This document shows positions 40,901 through 49,840 of a DNA stretch of 64,000 nt, piece after piece. Origin of the DNA: Enterococcus malodoratus ATCC 43197 (GTDB taxonomy: Bacteria > Bacillota > Bacilli > Lactobacillales > Enterococcaceae); contig NZ_KE136482.1 in assembly GCF_000407185.1 (NCBI RefSeq), positions 1-64,000 of the forward strand. The letters are read 5' to 3'. How positions within the stretch are numbered: position 1 is the first letter of the stretch; each line of letters starts with the position of its first letter. The notes under the pieces were generated by a model. The model was given only the letters and a program-made list of their open reading frames with translations, made no database searches and had not been told where the DNA came from. The position numbers and the translations under genes were made by a program.

Positions 40901-41677
40901 ATGGAAATCAAAGACTTTAAGATGGACATGTTTCACATCAAAGGAAAAAACGCGATCGTAACAGGCGGAAACACTGGATTAGGACAAGCATTCTCATTGG
41001 CATTAGCTGAAGCTGGCGCAAATATCTTTATGCCATCAATCATGCCGGATGATCCAGAATTTAACGCGGTTCTAGCAGAACGCGGCGCGAAAACAGCATA
41101 TATGGAAGCCGATATTACGAAAGACGGTGTCTGCCAAGAAGTAATTGAAAAATGTGTCGCTGAATTTGGCTCCGTTGATATTTTAGTAAACTGTGCTGGG
41201 ATTTGCCCATGTGACGACGTAGTAAGCTACGGCCGCGATAAATGGGACCCAACGATCAATATCAATTTAACGGCAGCCTTTGATATGAGTCATGAAGCAG
41301 CAAAAGTTATGATTCCACAAAAGAGCGGAAAAATCATCAACATCTGTTCAATGTTCTCTTTCTTAGGCGGACAATGGGCACCCGCTTATGCAGCCTCTAA
41401 ACATGGTTTAGCTGGCTTAACCAAAGCGTATTGTGACGAATTAGCGCAATACAATATCCAAGTAAACGGTATCGCACCGGGCTATTTCCAAACCCATGCG
41501 GCGAAGGCTTCGATTGAAGATCCTGAACGCAGCAAATGGATCGTGGACCACACACCAGAAGGACGTTGGGGTGACGTTGCTGACTTGATGGGTGCGACTG
41601 CATTCTTAGCTTCTGAGGCTTCACATTTCGTTAATGGCCACATTCTAGCAGTCGATGGCGGATTCTTAGTACGATAG
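40901..41677 (+). CDS. SDR-family NAD(P) oxidoreductase, active site intact
   Basis: A 258-residue dehydrogenase paralogous to the gene at 32456 along its whole length. VTGGNTGLGQAFSLALA, INLTAAFDMS and the catalytic AYAASKHG (Y and K present) indicate an active enzyme; it resembles gluconate 5-dehydrogenase and KduD-like enzymes that act on sugar acids or polyols. AAAGGAAAAGAAGG lies before the ATG. It is the last gene before a terminator, then comes the FGGY kinase. Confidence 0.87.
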   Translation: MEIKDFKMDMFHIKGKNAIVTGGNTGLGQAFSLALAEAGANIFMPSIMPDDPEFNAVLAERGAKTAYMEADITKDGVCQEVIEKCVAEFGSVDILVNCAGICPCDDVVSYGRDKWDPTININLTAAFDMSHEAAKVMIPQKSGKIINICSMFSFLGGQWAPAYAASKHGLAGLTKAYCDELAQYNIQVNGIAPGYFQTHAAKASIEDPERSKWIVDHTPEGRWGDVADLMGATAFLASEASHFVNGHILAVDGGFLVR

Positions 41678-41684
41678 TCTATCC

Positions 41685-41717
41685 AAAAGACTGAGAACCT
41701 TTCTTCTCAGTCTTTTT
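41685..41717 (+). terminator. Terminator after SDR gene
   Basis: AAAAGACTGAGAA / TTCTCAGTCTTTTT hairpin. Confidence 0.85.
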
Positions 41718-41797
41718 GTACTTTTTAGGGTTCGCGAAAAGGACCGATGTAAGGATCTATTATAATAGAAGAAAAATTTCAATTGAAGGAGAGCCGT

Positions 41798-43243
41798 ATG
41801 GAGAAAAAATATATTGTTGGGATTGATGGCGGGAGTCAAAGCACGAAGATCGTCATTTTCGATTTGGAAGGAAATATCGTAGGTGAGGGCAAAGAAGCGT
41901 TGCGTCCGATGCACTTAGGCGAAGATGTCGTTGTTGAACATCCGGGCGATGACCTGTGGGATGCGTTATGTGTCGCAGCGAATAAAGCGATGGATGAATT
42001 CGGCGTACGAAAAGAAAATATTGTCGGCATCGGATTAGGATTTATTCGCTGCTGCCGCGTACTATTGAAAAAAGACGGCACATTGGCGCAGCCGGTAATC
42101 AGCTGGATGGATAAACGGACCTCTACGCCCTATGTCCATGATAATCCCGATGTTCAATATGTAACATCAACAAGCGGGTATATTACGCATCGCTTGACTG
42201 GCGAGTTCAAAGATAATATTGGTAATAACTTTGGTCAATGGCCGGTTGATTATGAAACATGGGACTGGTCAACCAATGATGAAGTGCTGAAGCAATACAA
42301 CCTACCAGAGGATATGCTGTTTGAAGCCGTGAAACCCGGCGACAAATTAGGTGAGGTGACTAAAGAAGCCAGCGAGAAAACAGGCTTGCCAGCAGGGTTG
42401 CCAGTTTTTGCGACAACAAGCGATAAAGCAGTGGAAGCGTTAGGTGCCGGATTGATCCAAAATACGAGTGCAGTCGTTTCTTTAGGAACCTATATTTGCA
42501 GCATGATGATGGGCAAGGAGATGCCGCCAAGCGACGCGGTTAATTACTGGGGAATTCTATCATCAATGCCGAACCGCTATATCTATGAAGGCTATGGCAT
42601 TCGCCGCGGGATGTGGACAGTGTCTTGGTTCAAGGATCTTTTAGGCGAAAAAATCAGTATTCGTTCGAACTATCAAGGCATCAGCGAAGAGGAATATTTG
42701 AATGAACAAGCAGCGAATATTCCCGCCGGAAGCGATGGTTTAATGACAAAATTAGACTGGTTAGCGAATCCATGGGAACCCTTCAAACGCGGCGTGATGA
42801 TCGGCTTTAATGCCCATCACGATTATCGCTATCTATACCGTTCAATTTTAGAAGGTATCGCCTATACAATGAAAAACAATGTCACAAACATGACGGACGA
42901 AATGGGTCATCCGATCGATGAAGTAATCGTGACTGGCGGCGGCTCAAATAGTGATCTATTGATGCAGATTTTTGCGGATATTTTCAATTTGCCGATCAAA
43001 CGAAATGTAGTCAACGGCAGCGCCAGTGTTGGTGCGGCGATTAACGCGGCAGTTGGCTTGGGCATTTATGAGAGTTATGAAGAAGCTGTTGAAAAAATGG
43101 TCAAGGTGAAGGATGTCTTCACACCTAAACCGGAAAACGTTGCGATCTACAAACGCTTGAATGAAGAAGTTTATCAAACCTTGACGAATTATACCGATGA
43201 AGTATTGAAGAAGAGCTATGAGGTGCTGCATCCAGAAGGATAA
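41798..43243 (+). CDS. FGGY-family carbohydrate kinase
   Basis: A 481-residue sugar kinase of the FGGY (xylulose/erythrulose/glycerol kinase) family: phosphate-binding loop IVGIDGGSQSTKIVIFD, second-domain VTGGGSNSDLLMQIFADIFNLPI and a GTYICSM segment. ATG 41798 follows AAGGAGAGCCGT. The substrate is not readable. It may phosphorylate the keto product of the SDR. A separate terminator upstream suggests its own promoter. Confidence 0.88.
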   Translation: MEKKYIVGIDGGSQSTKIVIFDLEGNIVGEGKEALRPMHLGEDVVVEHPGDDLWDALCVAANKAMDEFGVRKENIVGIGLGFIRCCRVLLKKDGTLAQPVISWMDKRTSTPYVHDNPDVQYVTSTSGYITHRLTGEFKDNIGNNFGQWPVDYETWDWSTNDEVLKQYNLPEDMLFEAVKPGDKLGEVTKEASEKTGLPAGLPVFATTSDKAVEALGAGLIQNTSAVVSLGTYICSMMMGKEMPPSDAVNYWGILSSMPNRYIYEGYGIRRGMWTVSWFKDLLGEKISIRSNYQGISEEEYLNEQAANIPAGSDGLMTKLDWLANPWEPFKRGVMIGFNAHHDYRYLYRSILEGIAYTMKNNVTNMTDEMGHPIDEVIVTGGGSNSDLLMQIFADIFNLPIKRNVVNGSASVGAAINAAVGLGIYESYEEAVEKMVKVKDVFTPKPENVAIYKRLNEEVYQTLTNYTDEVLKKSYEVLHPEG

Positions 43244-43284
43244 CCAGCGTTAAGACTGATTCTGTTTTTATATGAAATAAATCT

Positions 43285-43347
43285 GTGAGCGGGTCTTCAA
43301 ATGTTAGAGCAAAAAGCTAATGTTTGGAGATCGGCTTTATTTTTTTG
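43285..43347 (+). terminator. Terminator after FGGY kinase
   Basis: Imperfect inverted repeat TCTTCAAATGTTAG / CTAATGTTTGGAGA, then T run (TTTATTTTTTT). Confidence 0.55.
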
Positions 43348-43455
43348 TACAAACTTTCTTTTTAGAATCATTTTAGTGATTATGAGTAATTTATGAGTGA
43401 ATCGCGGGTGCAACCCTGCTATAATAGAAAAAATATTTAAAAAGGGGCGAAGGAA

Positions 43456-45195
43456 GTGACAAAAGAGACATTAAAGCGATTGATCGATGCGGCGGCAGGA
43501 CGTGTTCCGGCTGATTTAGTTCTAAAAAATGCGCAGGTGGTCGACGTTTATCAAGCAGAGATCATGCAAGGCGATGTGGCGATCATTGATGGAAAGATTG
43601 CTGGTGTTGGTAAAGATTATCAAGGAAAAGAAACGATCGATCTAAAAGGAAAATTTGTTGCTCCAGGATTTATCGATCCCCATATCCACGTGGAATCGTC
43701 TTATGTGACCCCAGAAGAGTTTGGCCGATTGCTAGTTCCTCATGGAACGACCACCGTGCTGGCTGATCCTCATGAGATCGTGAACGTACTTGGCTTGCAG
43801 GGCTTGGATTATATGGTGGAGGCGGCCAAGGAAACAGCCTTGGACATTCGCTACATGATGCCTTCTTGTGTGCCCGCGACCAACATGGAGAATGCTGGAG
43901 CAGTCGTAGAAGCAGCAGATATGATTCCATCGTTTGAAAAAAATCAGGTCGACGGATTAGCCGAATTTATGAATTTTCCCGGCGTGATCAATGCTCAGGA
44001 TGAGGTGCTGGATAAACTAGTAGCCGCCAAAGAGCGGAATCTACGAATTGATGGGCATTCGCCAATGGTCTTTGAAAAAGACTTGAACGCGTACGCAGCA
44101 GCGGGCATTGCGAATGATCATGAATGTTCGACGGTCCAAGAGTTAAAGGATCGGATTGCTCGCGGCATGTATGTCTTTTTACGTGAAGGCTCAGTTACGC
44201 AAAACTTGCGGACCCTCCTAAAAGGTGTGACCGATAATAACTATCAGCGATGCGTGTTATCAGCGGATGACTTGCAGGCAAAAACGATGCTGGAAAAAGG
44301 ACACTTGGATAACAGCATTCGAATTTGTATCGAGGAGGGCGTTTCGCCGATTCGAGCGATCCAACTGGCGACGATCAACGCTGCGCAATGCTGTCAATTG
44401 ACTGATCGTGGCGCGATTGCTCCAGGTTTAAGAGCAGATTTAGTCATCTTCTCTGATTTGGCACAGCCAGAAGTCGAAGCGACTTATATCGCCGGAAAAC
44501 TAATCGCAGAAGCTGGAAACTATCTGCCAGCAATCAAACGAATTTCAACGGAAAACGTTCAATCCAGCGTGCATATCGATAATTTCCGTAAAGAGCAATT
44601 AACGCTGACCTTAAACAGCAGCAGAGCCCGTGCGATCGAAGTGATTCCGCAAGAAGCGTTGACCAATGAAGCGATCGTTTCTGTTCAGCGAGATATCAAC
44701 GATCAGTTTGTCTTTGATTCGCAGCAGGACGTGACTAAAATCGCCGTCGTTGAACGCCATCACAATACTGGAAATGTGTTTGTTGGGTTATTGAAGGATT
44801 ACGGCTTGAAGAAAGGCGCGATCGGCCTATCGATTGCCCATGATTCACATAATCTGATCGTAACAGGAACGAACGATGAGGACATGGCCGCAGCTGTTCA
44901 AGCGTTAAAGGAACAAGAAGGCGGCGTGGTTTTGGTTGAGGCAGGAGAAGTCATCGGCAGTATGGCCTTGCCGATCGCGGGCTTGATGAGCGACCTTTCA
45001 GGCGAAGCCGTAGCGGAACAAGAGGCGGAGATCAATCGTTTGGCCCATGAAACATTAGGTGTCTCGGAAAAAGTTGATCCGATCATGACGTTAGGCTTTA
45101 TGTCGTTAGCGGTCATTCCCAATTTGAAAATCACGGATATCGGTCTGGTAGACGTAACGAAATTTGAAGTCGTTCCAGTATCGGTGGAAGAATAA
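43456..45195 (+). CDS. ade: Adenine deaminase
   Basis: A 579-residue amidohydrolase that turns adenine into hypoxanthine for purine salvage. Metal-binding DPHIHVESS, DPHEIVNVLG and the long C-terminal AdeC domain ending NLKITDIGLVDV match AdeC. It starts with GTG at 43456 after AAAGGGGCGAAGG. Single gene, with terminator. Confidence 0.93.
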   Translation: MTKETLKRLIDAAAGRVPADLVLKNAQVVDVYQAEIMQGDVAIIDGKIAGVGKDYQGKETIDLKGKFVAPGFIDPHIHVESSYVTPEEFGRLLVPHGTTTVLADPHEIVNVLGLQGLDYMVEAAKETALDIRYMMPSCVPATNMENAGAVVEAADMIPSFEKNQVDGLAEFMNFPGVINAQDEVLDKLVAAKERNLRIDGHSPMVFEKDLNAYAAAGIANDHECSTVQELKDRIARGMYVFLREGSVTQNLRTLLKGVTDNNYQRCVLSADDLQAKTMLEKGHLDNSIRICIEEGVSPIRAIQLATINAAQCCQLTDRGAIAPGLRADLVIFSDLAQPEVEATYIAGKLIAEAGNYLPAIKRISTENVQSSVHIDNFRKEQLTLTLNSSRARAIEVIPQEALTNEAIVSVQRDINDQFVFDSQQDVTKIAVVERHHNTGNVFVGLLKDYGLKKGAIGLSIAHDSHNLIVTGTNDEDMAAAVQALKEQEGGVVLVEAGEVIGSMALPIAGLMSDLSGEAVAEQEAEINRLAHETLGVSEKVDPIMTLGFMSLAVIPNLKITDIGLVDVTKFEVVPVSVEE

Positions 45196-45197
45196 GA

Positions 45198-45247
45198 AAA
45201 AGTTAGGTAAAAGATCCTCGAAAGAATCTTTTGCCTAACTTATTTTT
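45198..45247. terminator. Bidirectional terminator
   Basis: AAGTTAGGTAAAAGAT / ATCTTTTGCCTAACTT hairpin between ade and a small convergent gene. Confidence 0.85.
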
Positions 45248-45497
45248 TTGGTTTAAAAATGGCTGGCAGAAAAATGAAGAATGAAAGAATGATCACACTA
45301 GCCCCAACAGTCAGCAATAATTTTGCCAGACCTAACTGAGAAGCCCCGGCAAAATTGCCAAAAACATTCGATAAAATAATAACCAAACTGACTAATACCG
45401 TAGCAATAATGGCTTTCATCCGTTCCCCGCGTTTCTCAAAATAAGTAATCACTGAATAAAGTCCCCAACCCAACAAAACAATCGTTAATGTATCCAT
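45240..45497 (-). CDS. Small membrane protein
   Basis: An 85-residue protein with three hydrophobic segments (about 1-18, 27-48 and 58-80) and a basic tail PAIFKPKK. ATG 45497 is favoured by GGGAGTTGG upstream; a start at 45533 gives a lysine-rich extension without membrane features. No family recognised. Confidence 0.65.
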   Translation of the reverse strand: MDTLTIVLLGWGLYSVITYFEKRGERMKAIIATVLVSLVIILSNVFGNFAGASQLGLAKLLLTVGASVIILSFFIFLPAIFKPKK

Positions 45498-45765
45498 TTT
45501 TTTCCAACTCCCTTTCTTTGATGTATTCATCATATCAAGGAAACAAGAGAGAAAAAACTTACGAAAGCAGTGGTAAACTTACGATTGTGAAAGGTTCAAT
45601 GTTATTTGGTTATAAGCGATAAATGAAGGTTGAGAATAAAATCCCGGTCGGCGCTTATTGACGAAGCACTCGGATTAGGAGAAAATGTTCGCAAAGAGAG
45701 TTTTTCCAGAAGAGCGGTCTGCTGAAGCAGTCGGTCCTCTGACAAAATAGTGAAGGAGTGTTGGC

Positions 45766-46296
45766 ATGGTACGAATAGCTGTCGATATGGACGAAGTGAT
45801 CGCGGATTTTATGTCTAAAGAGATTCGACTGTTTAATGAGTCAAATGGAACCGCGTACACCAAAGAAGGGATAGCTGGCAAGAAATTGCGTGAGCTGCAT
45901 CCAGAAGAAACTGAAAATATTCGCAAACGGGTCAGTGATCCCACCTATTTTTCTGATTTGCCCTTGATTGACGGCGCAAAAGAAGCGCTAGAAAAATTGG
46001 CGGAGAAACACGAGATCTTTATTACGACTGCCGCAATGGAATTTCCGACATCGTTCAACGCAAAATATGCTTGGCTCAAGGAGCATTTTGCCTTTATTCC
46101 GGAAAGCCATTATGTTTTTTGCGGCGATAAATCGATCATTTCTGCTGATTATTTGATCGATGATCATTTGCGTCATTTGGAAACCTTCCGTGGCCAAGGC
46201 ATCCTTTTCGCTGCCCCCCATAATGCCCATGAAACCTACGAGCTCAAATTGAACGGCTGGGATGAAGTGTACCGTTACTTTGACGAGAAGTACTAG
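45766..46296 (+). CDS. 5'(3')-deoxyribonucleotidase-like phosphatase
   Basis: A 176-residue HAD-type phosphatase of the NT5C family. VRIAVDMDEVIADFMSKEIR contains the nucleophile aspartates DMDEV; FITTAAMEFPTSF and ISADYLIDDHLRHL supply the remaining motifs. It dephosphorylates nucleoside monophosphates or similar. A small gene by itself with terminator. Confidence 0.85.
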   Translation: MVRIAVDMDEVIADFMSKEIRLFNESNGTAYTKEGIAGKKLRELHPEETENIRKRVSDPTYFSDLPLIDGAKEALEKLAEKHEIFITTAAMEFPTSFNAKYAWLKEHFAFIPESHYVFCGDKSIISADYLIDDHLRHLETFRGQGILFAAPHNAHETYELKLNGWDEVYRYFDEKY

Positions 46297-46321
46297 ACGG
46301 CCTTACAAAAGGGGTCGATGA

Positions 46322-46362
46322 ATAGGTTTCTTGTGATGAAACAAGAAACCTGCTATTTTTTC
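46322..46362. terminator. Bidirectional terminator
   Basis: ATAGGTTTCTTGT / ACAAGAAACCTGCTAT hairpin followed by TTTTTTC. Confidence 0.75.
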
Positions 46363-47363
46363 TTTCCCTTTAAGAATTTATTGATTCTATTCTGCCGGCT
46401 TTTCTCTGCTCGATCTTGTGCGATTTGTTCTTTGGTCTTGCCATAGAGCAGAAAGTTAGTATCCGAGTAATCTGGTGTCGCGGCACTGTTTTTAGACGGC
46501 GTTTTTCCTGCTTTAGACGTCACAGGCTCTTCGCCAGGGAGCGGGTACAGCGCATCTGCCCTCGCAGCGGCTTCTTCATAGCTCAGGCGGGGACTGTTGG
46601 CTGACTTCGTAGGCTGATTTTTTTGCGTCGTTTTCTTTTTAGCAGGGTTGGAAGCTGTAGGAACTAGTTCTTGCGGCTTTTTTACTTTGCGAGGCTGTTT
46701 TTCTTCAATAGTCAGGTTCTGAGCAGGGGCTTCTAGTTCTGCTTGAATCGCTTCATGCTCCGCATCAATACAGCCTTTTTTGCTTTTGAATTTTACGTAT
46801 TCAGCAAAGCGGCGGACACCGGCGGCTTGGAAAATGGTCAGCGTTGTCAAAATCCCCAATACTTCAGCGGTTTCCTCTACGGAGCACACTTGCTTCGTAT
46901 CACGCAGCGTCCATGTGTGGCGTTTTCCGTTAGCGTCTTTAAAAATCGACACAAGATCGAATTGAAAGTCGGATTTATTTGCTGTTTCAAGGTTCTTTTT
47001 CTTTAACAGCTGGTTGTAAAGCTGAGCTTCTTTGGTTAATTGCTGATAGTCTTCTTTATTACTGAATAAACGCTGGATGACAGTTTGCCATTCAACGCTG
47101 GAAAAGAAGTCTTCAAAGTAGACGCAGTGTCTGCGCAAAGTATCATTTGGTGTTTCAGTCATGAAAATTTGATGAATCAACGCACTTAGTGGCTGAAGCG
47201 AAAAGTCGCCCACACAGATCGAGTGGCGAAATAGGATCGCTACAAGGTACTCCACGACTTCGGCTGCTTGCTGCGTTTGTTCGAAATACTGACGAACTCT
47301 TTTCAAGAGCGTCTCCTTTTTCATACCAAATAATTGTCTTTGCCCCAATTTCGCTACTTCCAT
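46353..47363 (-). CDS. Hypothetical protein with basic disordered tail
   Basis: A 336-residue protein of unknown family. Residues 1-195 are helical and mixed; from about 215 it is low-complexity, rich in Lys, Pro, Ser and Thr (KKTTQKNQPTK, PGEEPVTSKAGKTPSKNS), ending in a very basic RINKFLKGKKK. No signal peptide or membrane segment. ATG 47363 follows GGAGGAAATTGAAG. A cre site sits 36 bases upstream of the start. It could bind nucleic acid; this is only a guess. Confidence 0.65.
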   Translation of the reverse strand: MEVAKLGQRQLFGMKKETLLKRVRQYFEQTQQAAEVVEYLVAILFRHSICVGDFSLQPLSALIHQIFMTETPNDTLRRHCVYFEDFFSSVEWQTVIQRLFSNKEDYQQLTKEAQLYNQLLKKKNLETANKSDFQFDLVSIFKDANGKRHTWTLRDTKQVCSVEETAEVLGILTTLTIFQAAGVRRFAEYVKFKSKKGCIDAEHEAIQAELEAPAQNLTIEEKQPRKVKKPQELVPTASNPAKKKTTQKNQPTKSANSPRLSYEEAAARADALYPLPGEEPVTSKAGKTPSKNSAATPDYSDTNFLLYGKTKEQIAQDRAEKSRQNRINKFLKGKKK

Positions 47364-47398
47364 CTTCAATTTCCTCCAGACTAGTAAAAAACATTTGT

Positions 47399-47412
47399 TG
47401 TAAACGTTTTCT
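47399..47412. promoter_or_regulatory. cre-like site upstream of the 336-residue gene
   Basis: TGTAAACGTTTTCT matches TGWAANCGNTNWCA except the last base. The rest of the 47413-47762 gap is AT-rich and shows no gene. Confidence 0.5.
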
Positions 47413-47756
47413 GTAATTTATATCTAAAAGAGTAACCTTTAATAACGAGGTTGTAAATAGTTTTTCGATATACTTTTTTTAATAATCTTTCGTAAAATAT
47501 TTGAATAATAAGGTTTATGAGTCTCTTTTTTGAAAAAAACTCACGGATTAGTAAAGATTAAAATAACTAATTAGTGATTTTGCTCAAGAGGAGATCGGTC
47601 GTGAGCGGTTCTATTTGATTTTTTCGCATCTGGTTTATTCTAAAGTAAGCGAGATGATTATAATCAGTCTGGTAAAGGCCGTGGATCTCTATAGGGAATG
47701 GTGCTTTTTTTAAGCAGATAGCGGATTTTTTGATGAAAAACCCAAATTTTTAATGC

Positions 47757-47800
47757 AAAAAAAGCTGCCTGTATCTCATTAAGAGATCAGGCAGCTTTTC
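47757..47800 (-). terminator. Terminator of Na/Pi gene (minus strand)
   Basis: AAAGCTGCCTG / CAGGCAGCTTTT hairpin next to the stop codon, followed on the minus strand by TTTTTTG. Confidence 0.85.
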
Positions 47801-47802
47801 TA

Positions 47803-49569
47803 TTAGTCTAATGCTTCGCTAGCATCACCAATTGCGTCGTCAAGTGATGCGGCGGGTTCTTTGTAATGGAAGTTTGAGGTATCGTATTTAAAGTTGTATT
47901 TATTTCCTAAGAAATATTTCGCGATATGCAGCGTACGATCACTGGAACGTTCAAGGTTAGAACTGATATCGATCAACAGCACGCCATCCGCTGCCCGACC
48001 TTCACCTTTAGTCATTAAGCGGATATATTTCTTCCGCAATAGTTCAACCAGCTGATTGATCTCTTCTTCACGATCCAACATTTTCTGAGCGAGTTCAACA
48101 TCGTCATTATCTAAAACCTGCATCGCATCTCGGATATTTTTTAGGACTTTATCGAAAAGCAGCTCAAGGTCTTCGTCATGAAGCAGGAATGTTTGCCGAT
48201 TATTGGTTGATTTGGTCTTATTCCGTTTGTCTTTTGCCCGCTGCTTTTCTTCTAGGGCAATGGATTCTTCGACATACCGAATGATGTTCATCGAATGGTC
48301 GCCCATGCGTTCGAAGTCTTTGGTGAACTCTAGCAGCATCGCTTGTTCCTGACTCTCCAAAGGTGTTAACTCGGTCGCAGAAATTTTTACGAGATACTCC
48401 GTCAATTCAATGTCGCATTGATTGATGGCATCCTCATATTGTAAAACGTCATCGCGCCACTCTTCTTTGGTGTCGTTGTAGTATTTACGTGCGGCCTTCA
48501 ATGAAGAAAGGACGTAATTTCCCATTTGAACCACTTCACCTTTTGCTTGCTCGATCGCCATAACAGAAGATGTATGGATGATAGGCTCGCTTAAAGTGAC
48601 TGAGCGGATGTTCAGATTCTTCTCGCTGCCAGGAACGATCTTCTTCACGAGCATCTCGATCTGCGGAATGAACCAGAACTGGATCGCCAAGTTGGAAAGA
48701 TTGAAGAGCCCATGGGCAAAGGCGATCTGCATGGCTGGATTCAAGCCCAGAGAACTTGCAAAGAAGGTGACGAGCCTTGTAAATGGTACTAATAATAACG
48801 TGAAAATAATGGCACCAACTAAGTTAAAGATCACGTGAGAGGCGGCGGTACGCTTAGCGGCAACACTTGCGCCTAGACAAGCGATAATGGCAGTGATTGT
48901 CGTACCGATATTATCCCCAAATAGAATGGGTAAAGCAGCGGTTAAGGTGACACTGCCCTGCATATAAAGCTGTTGCAGAATCCCGATCGTCGCACTAGAG
49001 CTTTGCAAGACCATCGTCAATAATGTACCGATTCCAACACCTAGGATCGGGTGATGAGAAACACTGATCATTAATTGATTGAATTGTGGCAGGTCTTTTA
49101 ATGGGTCCATCGCCGTTCCCATCAATGTCAAACCATAGAAAAGGGCTCCGAATCCGAAAAGGATCTGCCCAATTGATTGCAGAGTAGTTCGTTTGGAAAA
49201 GAAGAGCAGGATCGCACCCGCACCGATGATCGGCAGGGAGTATTCACTCAAACTGAAGCCGATAATGAAAGCGGTGACAGTCGTCCCCACGTTGGCTCCC
49301 ATGATGACTCCGATCGCTTGCTTCAAAGTCATAAAGCCGGCACTCACAAGTCCGACAGCTAAAACGGTTGTGCCTGAACTGCTTTGGATTAAACCGGTAA
49401 CGATAATCCCGGCTAAAACGGCACGAAATGGCGTTGAGGTGAAACGATTTAGAATTTCTCTTAATCGATTTCCGGCAGCTTTTTGCAAGCCGTCGCCTAA
49501 ATATTTGATCCCAAAAAGGAAAATTCCTAATCCGCCTAAGAAAGAAAAGATCATTTCTTGATAAGACAT
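47803..49569 (-). CDS. Na/Pi cotransporter with PhoU-like domain
   Basis: A 588-residue membrane protein. Residues 1-310 hold two Na/Pi symporter repeats with the QSSSGTT and QSSSAT motifs and about eight helices; residues 340-565 form a helical PhoU-like domain (EFTKDFERMGDHSMNIIRYVEES, SNLERSSDRTLHIAKYFLG). It is a sodium-driven phosphate exporter or importer (NptA/YjbB type). Single gene with terminator. Confidence 0.9.
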   Translation of the reverse strand: MSYQEMIFSFLGGLGIFLFGIKYLGDGLQKAAGNRLREILNRFTSTPFRAVLAGIIVTGLIQSSSGTTVLAVGLVSAGFMTLKQAIGVIMGANVGTTVTAFIIGFSLSEYSLPIIGAGAILLFFSKRTTLQSIGQILFGFGALFYGLTLMGTAMDPLKDLPQFNQLMISVSHHPILGVGIGTLLTMVLQSSSATIGILQQLYMQGSVTLTAALPILFGDNIGTTITAIIACLGASVAAKRTAASHVIFNLVGAIIFTLLLVPFTRLVTFFASSLGLNPAMQIAFAHGLFNLSNLAIQFWFIPQIEMLVKKIVPGSEKNLNIRSVTLSEPIIHTSSVMAIEQAKGEVVQMGNYVLSSLKAARKYYNDTKEEWRDDVLQYEDAINQCDIELTEYLVKISATELTPLESQEQAMLLEFTKDFERMGDHSMNIIRYVEESIALEEKQRAKDKRNKTKSTNNRQTFLLHDEDLELLFDKVLKNIRDAMQVLDNDDVELAQKMLDREEEINQLVELLRKKYIRLMTKGEGRAADGVLLIDISSNLERSSDRTLHIAKYFLGNKYNFKYDTSNFHYKEPAASLDDAIGDASEALD

Positions 49570-49840
49570 AATGCGCGTCCTCCGCTAAATTTTTTTGCAT
49601 GCTACTACCAAAATAATAGATTCACAAGTAAAAAGAAAGTCTTTTATTAAAAAAAGCGTTGTTTTTTTCGAAATAACTGAATTATTTTGAGTTAATTCGA
49701 AAAAACTGCTTCATCTAAGGGATAAACGGAAGGAATTCTTTTGTGTTTTTTAGCGCTTTCAGCTACTCTTAAAGTAGAAGGAATTTTTTTGTTCAATTGG
49801 ATAAACAAGGGCATTTTCAAAAACAGAGGAGATGTGTCGG

